Shown here: in pieces, positions 47,762-56,778 of the stretch
Layout: each line of letters opens with the position of its first letter
Position numbering within the stretch: the stretch's first letter is position 1
Source: Candidatus Obscuribacterales bacterium
GTDB lineage: Bacteria > Cyanobacteriota > Vampirovibrionia > Obscuribacterales > Obscuribacteraceae
NCBI GenBank assembly: GCA_019637435.1
Contig: JAHBVO010000002.1
Location: forward strand, 1,731,294 to 1,795,293
Direction of reading: 5' to 3'
DNA: 64,000 bases
The notes under the pieces: model-generated
Databases searched by the model: none
The model's input: only the letters and a program-made list of their open reading frames with translations
Told to the model about the DNA's origin: nothing
Translations under genes and position numbers: made by a program

Positions 47762-48304
47762 ATGTTTCGAAAACCAGCAAAATCCCAACAGCGGAACAAA
47801 ATGGCACGCATTCTGCCGATAGCCACCTGCGCTCTCATGAGCTTTTTCTCTGCTGCCTCAGCGCTGGCTTTAGAGGGTGAACCGGAGAGACAATTCGTTT
47901 TAGAAGGACTCCAGGGGGTGCATGTCAGCGTACCAGCCGTTACCGGCATAGATGTTGACAGAGGAGCCATCACAAGTGCCGTAGAACAAAAGATCACTGC
48001 ATCCGGCATGAAGGCAATCGGCGACAAAGAGTACCTCAACAATACTGACGTGAAGTCGCTTGTCGTGAGATTCATTCCGTTTAAAAACGGCGGTAAGACC
48101 TATTTCTCGCTCAATCTCGACTTGACTCAGATGATCTACTTGCCCGATAGAGATTCGCGCAAAGTCGATGTGTCGATGTGGGACGATGTCTCGGTGGGAG
48201 TCTTGGAGTCCAGCAAGAGCGAGCAGATCCAAGACGCCGTCCTAAAACGAGTAGACAAATTCATCGACATGTGGCGTCGCGCCAATGGCAAGAGCAACAA
48301 TTAA
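47762..48304 (+). CDS. Exported protein, unknown
   Basis: A 180-residue protein with GAGGAGAAG just upstream of ATG 47762. It has a basic N-region and signal core (ILPIATCALMSFFSAASALA), cleavage near LALEG. The mature domain alternates strands and helices (VSLVVRFIPF-type strand, YFSLNLDLTQMIYL) and ends in an amphipathic helix. No family recognised. A small hairpin (CACCG, AATA, CGGTG at 48306-48319) follows the stop. Predicted periplasmic. Confidence 0.75.
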   Translation: MFRKPAKSQQRNKMARILPIATCALMSFFSAASALALEGEPERQFVLEGLQGVHVSVPAVTGIDVDRGAITSAVEQKITASGMKAIGDKEYLNNTDVKSLVVRFIPFKNGGKTYFSLNLDLTQMIYLPDRDSRKVDVSMWDDVSVGVLESSKSEQIQDAVLKRVDKFIDMWRRANGKSNN

Positions 48305-48474
48305 GCACCGAATACGGTGACAAGTTTGAATCTTGAGCAGGGAAGCTCTGTTCGTTTCAGAATGTGCTTCACCTAAGGAGGCGCGCTCTAAATGCACCTT
48401 CTCCGGAGCAAGACCTTGGGTCAGCATAGATCCTGTTTCGGTTTGCCGAGCATGCACTATGAGGAGCTCTCAAG

Positions 48475-48684
48475 TTAAAACGAATACATGCGGCGCACGC
48501 AAAGCACTACGTCTTCTGCATCGATAACGCGAGCCTCGCAGAAATCTTCTTCGTCTCCAGGCGGGCTGGCGCTGAAGATTTCTACTTTGACTACTGCGCT
48601 CATGTCAAAGTTTTCCGGTAATTCCAGTTTGGTCTCACAGAATTCTACGGCGTCTGCGCCTTTAAAAGTTTGATAGTGGTACAT
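48475..48684 (-). CDS. Small acidic protein, unknown
   Basis: A 69-residue acidic protein with a plausible beta-alpha-beta order (ETKLELPENF, VVKVEIFSA, ARVIDAEDVVLCVRRM). A purine-rich AGAGAG precedes ATG 48684. The composition looks natural and no larger ORF competes for the stretch. No known family; a small adaptor is possible. Confidence 0.5.
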   Translation of the reverse strand: MYHYQTFKGADAVEFCETKLELPENFDMSAVVKVEIFSASPPGDEEDFCEARVIDAEDVVLCVRRMYSF

Positions 48685-48826
48685 CTACTCTCTGTCTCTT
48701 GAGTGATTTGGAAACTTTAGCAATTATCGGATCTGAATTGTACATTGCTGAATTCGCTTCGGAATTACACCGAAGGAAATGTCTATAGGGGACCACCATT
48801 CTATTTATTCATCCATCACGAATTTT

Positions 48827-50122
48827 TTATCGTTCGCTCTTGAGGCTTTCTTCGAAAGAGCGCAAATTCATGACCGATGAAAGATCTCGCTTCGCAAGCA
48901 ATCCGTCCGGCGTCCTCAGAAAACGGCTTTGACCGGTGCTGTCGAGCCCGTAGACGCGCGAGATTTCCTGATCATCATAGTTCTTGGTTGCAGTGTATAA
49001 AGTCGGGCTCTCCCTGTAGAGATATCGCCGCATGTCCTGCCCGCCGCGATATGCCGAGAGCGCCTCGGACAGCATCTCCTTGGGGTTGGGAAAGTAATAG
49101 CTGATAGGTTTGACTGCGGCTCTTTCCATTACTTCTTCGTTGGTGAAGTGTCTAACCTTATCTTTATCGTCAGTGGGCTTTCCGTCCTCTCCGATCACTT
49201 TTCCGTCCTTTACGGAGATCCACTTTGTCTCCTCTGCGCAGGACGCCGGGACATTGACGTAAGATTCGCCATTCTTGCCATTGAGCAAATATGCTTCGAA
49301 TACAACCTTGCCGTCCTTCTCAATGTGGTTGATCGTCTCCCAGCCGAACTGCTCGGGCAAACCCTTCGGCAGGTAAGGAAAAGTGGTGGGCCAGGAGTTC
49401 GCCTGACTGTTATGCGTAGCCTCATGGGTAAGTATCCACTGCAAATTCCGATCTAGGCCGGAGGTAACATCTTTGGCTGTTGGAGGTGCTTTCGCCCCGT
49501 CCGGGGTGATGTACATGGAGATGTGCCGGTCTTTGTCCTGCGGAATGTACAGACCGAGCGCATATTTGTTTCCATAAACCGGCTGCGGCAAAATCTGTTT
49601 ATCTAGAAAGTAGATCTTGATCCCATCCTTCCCATCCGCGGTTAGCTGGCTTGGCTGCGAGCGTGACATTGCTTCCTTCACCGCATACAACCCCGAGAAT
49701 GTCGGCTGCGTGGCGTAGACCATTTCCCCGGGCTCTGTTGAGCAGTCAGCCTTTTTGACTGTTTGCTTCTCAACAGGCTCGCCAGGCATCGCAATTTGCA
49801 CCTTGTAGTTGTTTTCGATTTCGTGGACTCGATTCTGCAGGGCTTCTGTAATCTCTCGTTCTGCGAGATTGGTTGTAGTTTCCTGCGCAGGAAGCTTCAG
49901 CACGACGTTGTCTTTACCATCGGCGCGAAAGTAAAACTCGTCTTGCCCGGCGGTTTCCCGTACTTTCAATCCGAACTTGGACGCCATCGTCGATATGTCA
50001 TCGGCGCCTGGTTTCCCTAAGCCGGCATCCAGAGACAGATTCTCGCGAGCTTCGCCGGCGTAGAGAGGCGCCGTCCGTTCGTCGAATCCTTCAGAACCTG
50101 CACCGATTTTGTCATGACCCAT
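48827..50122 (-). CDS. HExxH metalloprotease-like protein, unknown family
   Basis: A 431-residue protein with a zinc-peptidase signature HEATH at residues 233-237 (His233, Glu234, His237) and a plausible third ligand Glu353 in MLSEALSAYRGG, 116 residues on. That spacing is in the gluzincin style. The N-terminal ~130 residues are polar, without a signal peptide. The region before the motif (GLYIPQDKDRHISMYITPDG) suggests the edge strand of such a fold. There is no transmembrane segment. It may be released by a non-Sec route or act in the cytosol. The gene shares its upstream region with the one at 50330. Confidence 0.75.
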   Translation of the reverse strand: MGHDKIGAGSEGFDERTAPLYAGEARENLSLDAGLGKPGADDISTMASKFGLKVRETAGQDEFYFRADGKDNVVLKLPAQETTTNLAEREITEALQNRVHEIENNYKVQIAMPGEPVEKQTVKKADCSTEPGEMVYATQPTFSGLYAVKEAMSRSQPSQLTADGKDGIKIYFLDKQILPQPVYGNKYALGLYIPQDKDRHISMYITPDGAKAPPTAKDVTSGLDRNLQWILTHEATHNSQANSWPTTFPYLPKGLPEQFGWETINHIEKDGKVVFEAYLLNGKNGESYVNVPASCAEETKWISVKDGKVIGEDGKPTDDKDKVRHFTNEEVMERAAVKPISYYFPNPKEMLSEALSAYRGGQDMRRYLYRESPTLYTATKNYDDQEISRVYGLDSTGQSRFLRTPDGLLAKRDLSSVMNLRSFEESLKSER

Positions 50123-50329
50123 GGAAGCAAACCTATACTTTGGAACAGCTAATTCGGTTTTAGAGGTTTAGCGTGACTGCATCGTTACATCTGATGACCA
50201 GCCATGGTGGAAATACGGTCATGCGCACCGGGCATGAGGGTCAAATGGCAACGGAAGGTTTCAGGTCGATGAAGTTTTTGAGTCTTTGAAGTAAGATGAG
50301 CGAAGCGAGTCAAATAGAGATGAGCCGCC

Positions 50330-51373
50330 ATGCTAGTGACGACGAAGAAGGCAGATAGCAAATCTAATCGAAGTATGGCGACACTGGCGGTGTTGTTTGT
50401 GGCGTCGCTAGTCAGTGCGCCTTCGCCAGCCTTAGCCGCAAGTTCGACCGATAAACCAGATGCAGTCATTCAGCGAATCTCTCAGCAACAAGATATTTCG
50501 CCACAAGGACGAGCGTACTATCTTCTTGAATTAGCTTACCGCGTAACATTTGGTAGCGGCGGTCTAACTGACCTCCAGAATCTGTATGGTAGAGCTTTTG
50601 TCGAACCAAAGCTCGTGCTCTCAAAGTCCGAGCGTGGGGCAAATGCAACTGGTTTATCTACTTGGGTAAAGGATATCTCCGATCAATTCGGCTCAGAGCG
50701 TTACCAATTTTCAGAAAGAATAAAAGCGGAACCAGGCAGCTTCTCAGTTGAAGAACGAAAGGCCCTCGGTTTGAAAGCGACCGAAGATGCCGTCGCTTTG
50801 TTGAGTGAAGCGCCAGAGAATCCGAAAAAAATTGCGCTGATGTACATCGCGGCACGGATGTTTCAGCGCGTTGGCAATGTTGCTTCCGCTCAAAAGTGCT
50901 TGCAGTATGTTGAGAAAGTGACGAAGGCGTGCGAGACCAATCAAGCGCACAGCGAGGAAGAAGTAGAGGCTATCGCGCTTGTTCTCAATGCGATGGCAAA
51001 CGATATCATTCAGGTAGTTATACCGTTTTACAATCCCGCTGACATGGACGAATGGGCACAGGCTCAGCCGCACGTCAAGCCATTCTCTGCGGAAGAGTTT
51101 GAGAAGGCGCAAAATTTAAAACTGAGAGCAGTGGCATTGCTGGATCGTTTTCCCTCTGATAACCAAGACCGCAGAATGGCGCATCGTAACCTTGTGCTCT
51201 GGTATACGAGACTCGACAAGCCTTCCTTGGCGGATAAAGCAAAGTTGGTTTTCTTCGAGCTAGTCGGCGCGGAAGACGACAGCCTTTTGTATCCGCAATC
51301 CGCAGGCTGTGGCCATTTGGTTTGGTGGCAGGTCAAAAAACTGACTTTACGCGGCGCCTGCGGAATGGGCTAG
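50330..51373 (+). CDS. Exported helical protein, unknown
   Basis: A 347-residue protein with a Sec signal (MATLAVLFVASLVSAPSPALA) after a basic leader. The mature part is mostly helical, and TPR-like pairs (MYIAARMFQRVGNVASAQKCLQYVEK) sit near 170-200. A Trp/His-rich end is GHLVWWQVKK. No enzyme motif. It is convergent with nothing and followed by 150 bp to the VHL-domain gene. Confidence 0.7.
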   Translation: MLVTTKKADSKSNRSMATLAVLFVASLVSAPSPALAASSTDKPDAVIQRISQQQDISPQGRAYYLLELAYRVTFGSGGLTDLQNLYGRAFVEPKLVLSKSERGANATGLSTWVKDISDQFGSERYQFSERIKAEPGSFSVEERKALGLKATEDAVALLSEAPENPKKIALMYIAARMFQRVGNVASAQKCLQYVEKVTKACETNQAHSEEEVEAIALVLNAMANDIIQVVIPFYNPADMDEWAQAQPHVKPFSAEEFEKAQNLKLRAVALLDRFPSDNQDRRMAHRNLVLWYTRLDKPSLADKAKLVFFELVGAEDDSLLYPQSAGCGHLVWWQVKKLTLRGACGMG

Positions 51374-51522
51374 GCAATTGAGCGACAGTGTCTCGATTAG
51401 ACCGAAATTTGGATTGGATACGAATGGAAATCGTCTGATGGATACGCCTGACCCTCAAGATTTTAAACATCGACAGGCTTAGAATATTCGTTTCGGTCAA
51501 ACTGCGCTTTCTTGGAGGAGTG

Positions 51523-52425
51523 ATGGCTCAACGCAAAACATCCAAATCGAGTAAACCAAAATTGCCGAAAGGTTGGATTATGTCCGGCGCAAACCCCGCT
51601 TCTTTCGACGCGGAAATTGACACGTCGACCGCCCACAGTGGAACGCGATGCGCGCACATGTTTCACAACGAGAGTCTGACGGACAAAAATGAGTGGGGAA
51701 CGCTCATGCAACAAATGAGTCCAGTCGACTACCTTGAGCAACGCGTGCGAATGTCGCTTTGGGTGAAAACCGAGAACGTTTCCGGTTGGGTCGCTCCGTG
51801 GATGCGTGTCGATGGTGCGAAGAAGGACGAGACATTGTCGTTCGATAATTTTTGCAGGCGACAAATTGTCGGCACCACCGATTGGACCCGGTACGAAACG
51901 GTTTTAGATGTTCCGAAAGAAAGTACGAATCTCGCGTTTGGTATCATGCTCGGTGGCGAGGGACATCTTTGGCTAGATGATGTTTCTTTTGAGGTCGTGG
52001 ACCGTAGTGTGCCGACGACTGACTGTCCGTGCTGTCGCAATGTGAGTAACGCGAAGAATGGAGTTAACCTTAACTTCGAAGATGGTGAAGAGGACGAGCA
52101 GGAAAACCATCACGGCAGCGCAGACACTAGTAAATGGAAACATCTGAAAAGCTTGCCGGCAAGTAAAGAAGGCAATATCAAATCAATACGCTGGAACGTG
52201 CCTGTACCTATCGAAATTAAGAACGAGACCAATGTGATGGTGAAGGTCTATTGGATAGATTACGACGGTGAGCGGCAACTCAAGGGCACGATCGAGCCGT
52301 CTGGAATATTTGAGCAGGAGACTTACGAAAGTCATCCGTGGCTTTTGACGGATAGTGATGATCGAGGATTGGCGATTTTCGTGACTGAGGCTCAGCCATG
52401 TGTGGGTGCGCTTAACCTAGAATGA
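51523..52425 (+). CDS. CBM-like plus VHL beta-domain protein
   Basis: A 300-residue protein. ATG 51523 has GGAGG five bases upstream. Residues ~15-160 resemble the galactose-binding/carbohydrate-binding jelly roll found with transcription regulators (WIMSGANPASFDAEIDT..., RMSLWVKTENVSGWVAPWMRVDG, W-LDDVSFEVV). A CPCC cluster is at 168-171 and an acidic linker at ~186-195. Residues ~219-288 match the von Hippel-Lindau beta domain: VKVYWIDYDGERQ, then TYESHPWLL with His271 and Trp273 at the positions of the human HIF-pocket His115/Trp117. VHL beta domains are known in some bacteria. No signal peptide is seen. Role unknown. Confidence 0.78.
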   Translation: MAQRKTSKSSKPKLPKGWIMSGANPASFDAEIDTSTAHSGTRCAHMFHNESLTDKNEWGTLMQQMSPVDYLEQRVRMSLWVKTENVSGWVAPWMRVDGAKKDETLSFDNFCRRQIVGTTDWTRYETVLDVPKESTNLAFGIMLGGEGHLWLDDVSFEVVDRSVPTTDCPCCRNVSNAKNGVNLNFEDGEEDEQENHHGSADTSKWKHLKSLPASKEGNIKSIRWNVPVPIEIKNETNVMVKVYWIDYDGERQLKGTIEPSGIFEQETYESHPWLLTDSDDRGLAIFVTEAQPCVGALNLE

Positions 52426-52617
52426 GGCAGAGATTGTTACCCTGAGGATTGCTCGAAACCGTTTTAGATTTTGCGGAGCAAACACGAATCGAACCTCTCG
52501 AAAAAATCGCATTGGTTCAAAATTGTCATATTCGGTCGTTAGCATTTGCTCAGATTGCCACCATCCCTGCTGCACCAACAACTGCAGTAGCGCTACGCCT
52601 CTGAGAAATCATTCAAT

Positions 52618-54141
52618 ATGTCAGACTTTATCTTCCAGGACGAATCAGCCTCTAATAAAACACTTGTTGACCACGCGATAGATGTCGGGAGTGGTTTCGT
52701 ATATGGTGCTATTCAAAGTCCGTTTAACGGATTGACTCAGTTGGCGAATCACGCATCGGGAGGTTCCGTCTCACTGCCGGAGATGCACCTCATCGACGAC
52801 TCCAACACGAGCATCGCATTCAGTGTCGGAAGCTTGGGCGGAAGCGCCTTGACTGCCTATGCATTGTATAGAGCCGTTGGAATGACGATGAGCAATCCAA
52901 TTGCTGTGGAAAAAACAGCTGAGATGCTCGGCACCCGCACCGGCGCTGAGTTGTTTAAGGTGGCTGTCGTTCAAGGTGGCGGTACAGGAGCGCTTTTTGA
53001 AGGCGCATTTGTTCCGATCCACGAGGGGGAGGGTGACTTTTGGAATGCGAAAATGCGACACGTCGCGAAGGGTTTTGCGACAGGCACGATTCTCAACGGC
53101 GGCAACATATTAGGGCGCGAAGCTCTTATGCGAAGCGGTCTCGGTGCATCCGAGAGTCTAACTGCTTTTATCTCTAAGGAGTTGCCTGCCAATTTTGCTA
53201 CGGGGGCGGTGACTGGAGTGGTGGCAGGGGCGGTGAATGCAAATATTGATACCATCGGCACAGAAGGTCGCCTTGCCACTGTACAAGAGATGGGTGAACA
53301 ATCGCTCGGTCTGGGACTTTTCAACGGCATGTTCAGCATCGCAACGCCGTTGCATCAACGTTTTGTCAAACCAGCAAAGATAACTCAGGAACAAGCGTCT
53401 CAATTGAAAACGGAATTGCAGTCGCCGAGTAACGAGAAGTGGATATCCTCATATAAATCGGAGTTTCCGATTGAAGAGCAGCAATCCATCGCTGAGTTAC
53501 AGGATCTGTTGCGCAAGGGAACGCTTGAGCTATACGGCACCGTGGCGCCAAATGGTCGCATGCTGAGTTGGAACATCGTGGAACGTTATGCCGGGGCAGG
53601 TCACGATAAGCCCGATTTCTTTTTAAACGCTTATCTCGCAACGACAAGATCGGCGCAGAGCATCGGCATCGGTGGATTGCATATGCGAAAAGCGTTCCAA
53701 GAAGTTCGCGCGAATAACCCTCGATCTTCGGGCATCGTTACCGAAATCGAATCTACGGTGGGAGAGTTGCCCGGCAGTCAACCGGCACGGCGGCGCGATT
53801 TTTACTCAAGAAATGGCGCTCAGGAAGCTATTGATCCGTACGACATTCCGCTATTCCAGCCGGATAACGCGCCCAATTATATTCCGCAACGGGAGATACC
53901 TGGCGAAGGTGCGATCCCGGGAGCGATGCTGTTTGAACCATTTGGAAATCGAACGGTTACAGGCGATGAGATCGCTTATATGACCAGACGCATTTATGTC
54001 GATGGATACGGAATCTCGCCTGACGACCCGTATCTTGCCGATCGCTTGAATGCGATCCCGCGTGGTCCGGAGAGTAGGTTGCGACCGTTGACTCCGTTTC
54101 AACCTGAGGATGGAACCATCGGTGGTGCCACCACCCATTGA
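52618..54141 (+). CDS. Gly-rich hydrophobic protein with GNAT-like C-terminal domain
   Basis: A 507-residue protein. The N-terminal ~250 residues are Gly/Ala-rich with repeated small-residue helices (SVGSLGGSALTAYALYRAVG, ATGAVTGVVAGAVNAN), reminiscent of pore or membrane-inserting parts; there is no Sec signal. Residues ~300-450 resemble a GNAT acetyltransferase: YLATTRSAQSIGIGGLHMRKAF for the acetyl-CoA loop, then ESTVGEL and RRRDFYSRNGAQE. A Pro-rich end follows. The role is unknown, and a toxin-like design is possible but not shown. Confidence 0.72.
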   Translation: MSDFIFQDESASNKTLVDHAIDVGSGFVYGAIQSPFNGLTQLANHASGGSVSLPEMHLIDDSNTSIAFSVGSLGGSALTAYALYRAVGMTMSNPIAVEKTAEMLGTRTGAELFKVAVVQGGGTGALFEGAFVPIHEGEGDFWNAKMRHVAKGFATGTILNGGNILGREALMRSGLGASESLTAFISKELPANFATGAVTGVVAGAVNANIDTIGTEGRLATVQEMGEQSLGLGLFNGMFSIATPLHQRFVKPAKITQEQASQLKTELQSPSNEKWISSYKSEFPIEEQQSIAELQDLLRKGTLELYGTVAPNGRMLSWNIVERYAGAGHDKPDFFLNAYLATTRSAQSIGIGGLHMRKAFQEVRANNPRSSGIVTEIESTVGELPGSQPARRRDFYSRNGAQEAIDPYDIPLFQPDNAPNYIPQREIPGEGAIPGAMLFEPFGNRTVTGDEIAYMTRRIYVDGYGISPDDPYLADRLNAIPRGPESRLRPLTPFQPEDGTIGGATTH

Positions 54142-54331
54142 CACCACAGGTGTGCTCTGAAGTGACTGGACTTCAATACGACTCGCCGATCAAGTATTGG
54201 AATCGCTCCGTAATCAAGTTTTTAACCCACAGTGATAAGCTCGCAGAATTTTGTTCTCGCAGGCGTTCGATGTCCAGAGGGAGGTGTGCCTCCTTCTGTC
54301 ATCTACGCTGTGGTTGACCCTGGTTACGGCA

Positions 54332-54359
54332 ATAACAAAAAATGTGCTATTTTTGTTAT
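54332..54359. promoter_or_regulatory. Palindromic operator overlapping the parDE promoter
   Basis: ATAACAAAAA (54332-54341) and TTTTTGTTAT (54350-54359) form a perfect 10-bp inverted repeat with an 8-bp spacer. The right arm overlaps an extended -10, TG-T-TATAAT, at 54354-54362, about 33 bp before the parD-like start. This is the expected place for autoregulation by an RHH antitoxin. Confidence 0.65.
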
Positions 54360-54394
54360 AATGTGCTTACTTCCAGTCGAGGGGCGGTAAATCG

Positions 54395-54670
54395 ATGAAT
54401 GTCTCCTTATCACCAGAATTAGAACAACTCATTGAGGAAAAAGTCAAAAGCGGTATGTACAACTCCGCCAGCGAAGTAATTCGTGCAGGTCTCCGACTCT
54501 TGAAGGAGCAGGATGAGATAAGGCAGATAAGAATGCGCGAGTTAAAGCGTGAGGTGCAGATAGGAATGGATGAAATCGAGCGTGGCGAAATCGTTGATGG
54601 TGATGAGGTTTTTCAAGAATTGCGTGAGCGCAATCTGAAAGCACAAAAGGCGAAAGCGAAGAAGAAGTGA
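54395..54670 (+). CDS. parD: ParD/CopG-type antitoxin
   Basis: A 91-residue ribbon-helix-helix antitoxin: NVSLSPELEQLIEEKVKSG for the strand and helix A, and YNSASEVIRAGLRLLKEQDE, the ParD signature, for helix B. The Lys/Glu-rich tail would wrap the toxin. Its stop overlaps the toxin's GTG start. It is predicted to bind the inverted repeat just upstream and to repress both genes. Confidence 0.88.
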   Translation: MNVSLSPELEQLIEEKVKSGMYNSASEVIRAGLRLLKEQDEIRQIRMRELKREVQIGMDEIERGEIVDGDEVFQELRERNLKAQKAKAKKK

Positions 54671-54966
54671 GCCGGCTAAAGTTTGCCAACACGGCTCGTA
54701 AGGACTTGCAGCAAATCCATGATTTCATTTCCGAAGACAATGAAGTCGCTGCCGAGCGTGTGATTGACTCATTAGAGTCTCGCTGCCGGACACTGGTTGA
54801 TATGCCACATGTAGGTCGCAAGCGCGACGAGCTTGCACCAGGGCTAAGAAGCGTTACGCAAGGGAACTATGTAATCCTCTATATTAGTACCGCCAGTGGT
54901 GTCTTCATAGTGCGGGTGCTCCACTCAAAGATGGATATTGAAAATATACCGCTGTTCGACTCGTAA
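54667..54966 (+). CDS. parE: ParE/RelE-family toxin
   Basis: A 99-residue RelE/ParE-fold protein. LKFANTARKDLQQIHDFISEDN is helix 1, RCRTLVDMPHVGRKRDEL the mid region and RSVTQGNYVILYISTASGVFIVRVLHSKMD the end. GTG at 54667 overlaps the antitoxin stop (GTGA). ParE toxins poison gyrase and RelE cleaves mRNA on the ribosome; the sequence alone leans to ParE but does not decide. Confidence 0.88.
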   Translation: MSRLKFANTARKDLQQIHDFISEDNEVAAERVIDSLESRCRTLVDMPHVGRKRDELAPGLRSVTQGNYVILYISTASGVFIVRVLHSKMDIENIPLFDS

Positions 54967-55034
54967 ATGACCGGGATTCCAAGTCAGCGCAGAGCCTCGT
55001 TGGCTCTCGCGTTCCGCGACCAGACTCTAAAATT

Positions 55035-55158
55035 CAGTTGCGCGATTTGCAGATAGAACTTAGCTTCCCTAGTTCAGCCTTTGTCTGCTCGTCCCGAAGC
55101 TCATCCAGCTCTACTTTTGCCTTAAAAGCGGAATTGAAGTTTCGTCGTTTCTGCTCAT
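55035..55158 (-). pseudogene. IS3-family orfA fragment (N-terminal)
   Basis: Minus-strand DNA encodes KRRNFNSAFKAKVELDEL then RDEQTKAELGKL, the N-terminal helix-turn-helix of IS3-type OrfA. A SD-like GAGG and an ATG at 55158 precede it, but one base is missing after the third codon, so start and body are in different frames. The reading ends at a TGA at 55035 after ~45 residues, where the rest of OrfA should follow. A dead remnant. The gap 54967-55248 holds nothing else. Confidence 0.7.
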
Positions 55159-55248
55159 AAAATCCTCGCTGTTCTTCTATGAGCTTACACCTTTAAGACC
55201 TTGCCTCATACTATTCGATCCGCGGTAAGATGAATTTAGGGGAACTAG

Positions 55249-55524
55249 ATGCATCCGATTACCTTAACGCTATTAGTTGGGCCCTTTCTCGTTGCGTTAA
55301 CCGTCCTGGGCTTTCTCGTTTGGTGTCGACTTTTTCAGCGGGTATGCCGAAATCGTCCGTTGCTACCGGCGATAATCCTAATAGCAGTTTCCATTATTGG
55401 GGGTCTGGTTTGGAACGGCATTGATGGCGCCGTAATTTGGATACCAGCAGTGCTCTGTTTGGCGGCGACCGGATTGTTTCGAATCACAATCTATCCGCTG
55501 TTCAAAGTCTTATTAATCGAATAG
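55249..55524 (+). CDS. Small three-span membrane protein
   Basis: A 91-residue very hydrophobic protein with spans at about 5-25, 39-58 and 60-88. AGGGGAA lies five bases before ATG 55249. No motif. Small membrane proteins in accessory regions are sometimes toxins or holin-like effectors; there is no direct evidence here. Confidence 0.55.
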   Translation: MHPITLTLLVGPFLVALTVLGFLVWCRLFQRVCRNRPLLPAIILIAVSIIGGLVWNGIDGAVIWIPAVLCLAATGLFRITIYPLFKVLLIE

Positions 55525-55757
55525 AAGCGTAAGTTCAAGTTCCTAAGACTTCTTGCACTCTGCATCGTACACGCGTCAATCTTCGCCTGTAGTTATTTCG
55601 CCTCTGGGGGTTTTTGATTTTTCGGACGGTTCGCGATCAATGAAAGACATGCTGGAGCGCGCCTTGTCTGGAGAAAGCCAATGTTCGGATTGAGCGGAAG
55701 TGAGAGCGTGCGAAGAGCGAAAAGATGCAAGCGTATAGATTCATGCGCGTATTCCGT

Positions 55758-56444
55758 TCATTGCTGTAGACCGAATAATCGCCCATGTGGTGCGCTAATG
55801 TGGCAGCTCATGCACGATTGCACGCGTCCGGCGGAAGTGACAGTTTTGCCGTCGGCAGTGACGGTTCCGTAAATCCAGCCATCATCAGTGTCTGGTAACT
55901 TGGCATCGGCGCGGTACATGATGTATAAACCGCTTTTCGCTCCCAAAACATCTGTTGTGAATGCCGAGGTTGTTTCTTTTGCAGCGGCTTTTGCTGCGCT
56001 TTTATCTATGTTTGCTTTTAGTGCTTCCGTTGAAGGAGCACCCCACGATTCCTTAACAACCACTTGGCCGGCGACATCAGTTTTGTTTTCCATATACTCG
56101 TTGCGATGCTTCGCGAACAAGTAATAAAGCTTTTTTCCGTGAGTTCCCGAGTCTTTACTTTTGCTTAGGCGTGCCTTCGGCGGTGGTGGCATCATGCACA
56201 AGGTCGGAGCCCAGCGCGTCATATCGTCGACCTTGCCGTAACCCTGATACTCGGCCGCAATTTGTAGAAGTTGTTTGTGAAACTTTGGGTCGTTTACTTC
56301 TTTCTTAGGCGTGTCTGCGTTTTTGCTCGGGACCGATTCGTTGCTTGACGCGTGCGATTCGCTGAGGAAAAAACAGCAGGCGAGGACAAGAGCGCTGCTT
56401 AGGCTTACGTGAAGGAACTGTCGAATTGCGACCGTTTTGAGCAT
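55758..56444 (-). CDS. Cytochrome P460-like exported protein
   Basis: A 228-residue exported protein. ATG 56444 opens a signal with core SLSSALVLACCFF. The mature part has AGQVVVKESWG and a C-terminal CMSCH haem-c site. The arrangement YYLF..., VVVKESW..., DGWIYGTV..., CxxCH matches the cytochrome P460 family, whose members oxidise hydroxylamine or act in nitrogen-oxide detoxification. The crosslinking Lys cannot be assigned by eye. Predicted periplasmic. No nitrification partner is nearby. Confidence 0.72.
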   Translation of the reverse strand: MLKTVAIRQFLHVSLSSALVLACCFFLSESHASSNESVPSKNADTPKKEVNDPKFHKQLLQIAAEYQGYGKVDDMTRWAPTLCMMPPPPKARLSKSKDSGTHGKKLYYLFAKHRNEYMENKTDVAGQVVVKESWGAPSTEALKANIDKSAAKAAAKETTSAFTTDVLGAKSGLYIMYRADAKLPDTDDGWIYGTVTADGKTVTSAGRVQSCMSCHISAPHGRLFGLQQ

Positions 56445-56568
56445 TGCAATTACCACATAGGACCAGGATCCAGCTTAGCATGGAATGCGCATTGCTACCG
56501 AGTGTTGAGCGGGCGCCGGATGCCTGGTCTGTCCGCCAAACCGTATACTAAAAGTTTTTTTGCGCAAG

Positions 56569-56778
56569 TTAAAACGTTTCCGGGCCGTTTTTAACACGAA
56601 GTTTAATCAGCCCAGCGCTGAGTGGTGCCACCATTAATGATGGCGCATTCATTACAAGACTTTTTTGCTTGTCGTCCCAAACGACTTGTCCTTCGGCAGT
56701 CACCTCGTCTCCCTCATGAATAGTCCAGAGAGCGCTGCTCTCATTTGTCCGGTGAGCGCACTTGCAAATAAAAGTCAC
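56569..56778 (-). CDS. Small protein coupled to fic, unknown
   Basis: A 69-residue protein whose GTG (56778) overlaps the fic stop codon (GTGA), so it is likely translated with fic. Cys-x-Cys-x-His near the N-terminus could bind a metal. The rest is beta-rich (EGDEVTAEGQVVWDDKQKSL) and suggests a small barrel. An accessory or antitoxin role is only suggested by position; the Fic protein already has its own inhibitory motif. Confidence 0.5.
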   Translation of the reverse strand: MTFICKCAHRTNESSALWTIHEGDEVTAEGQVVWDDKQKSLVMNAPSLMVAPLSAGLIKLRVKNGPETF

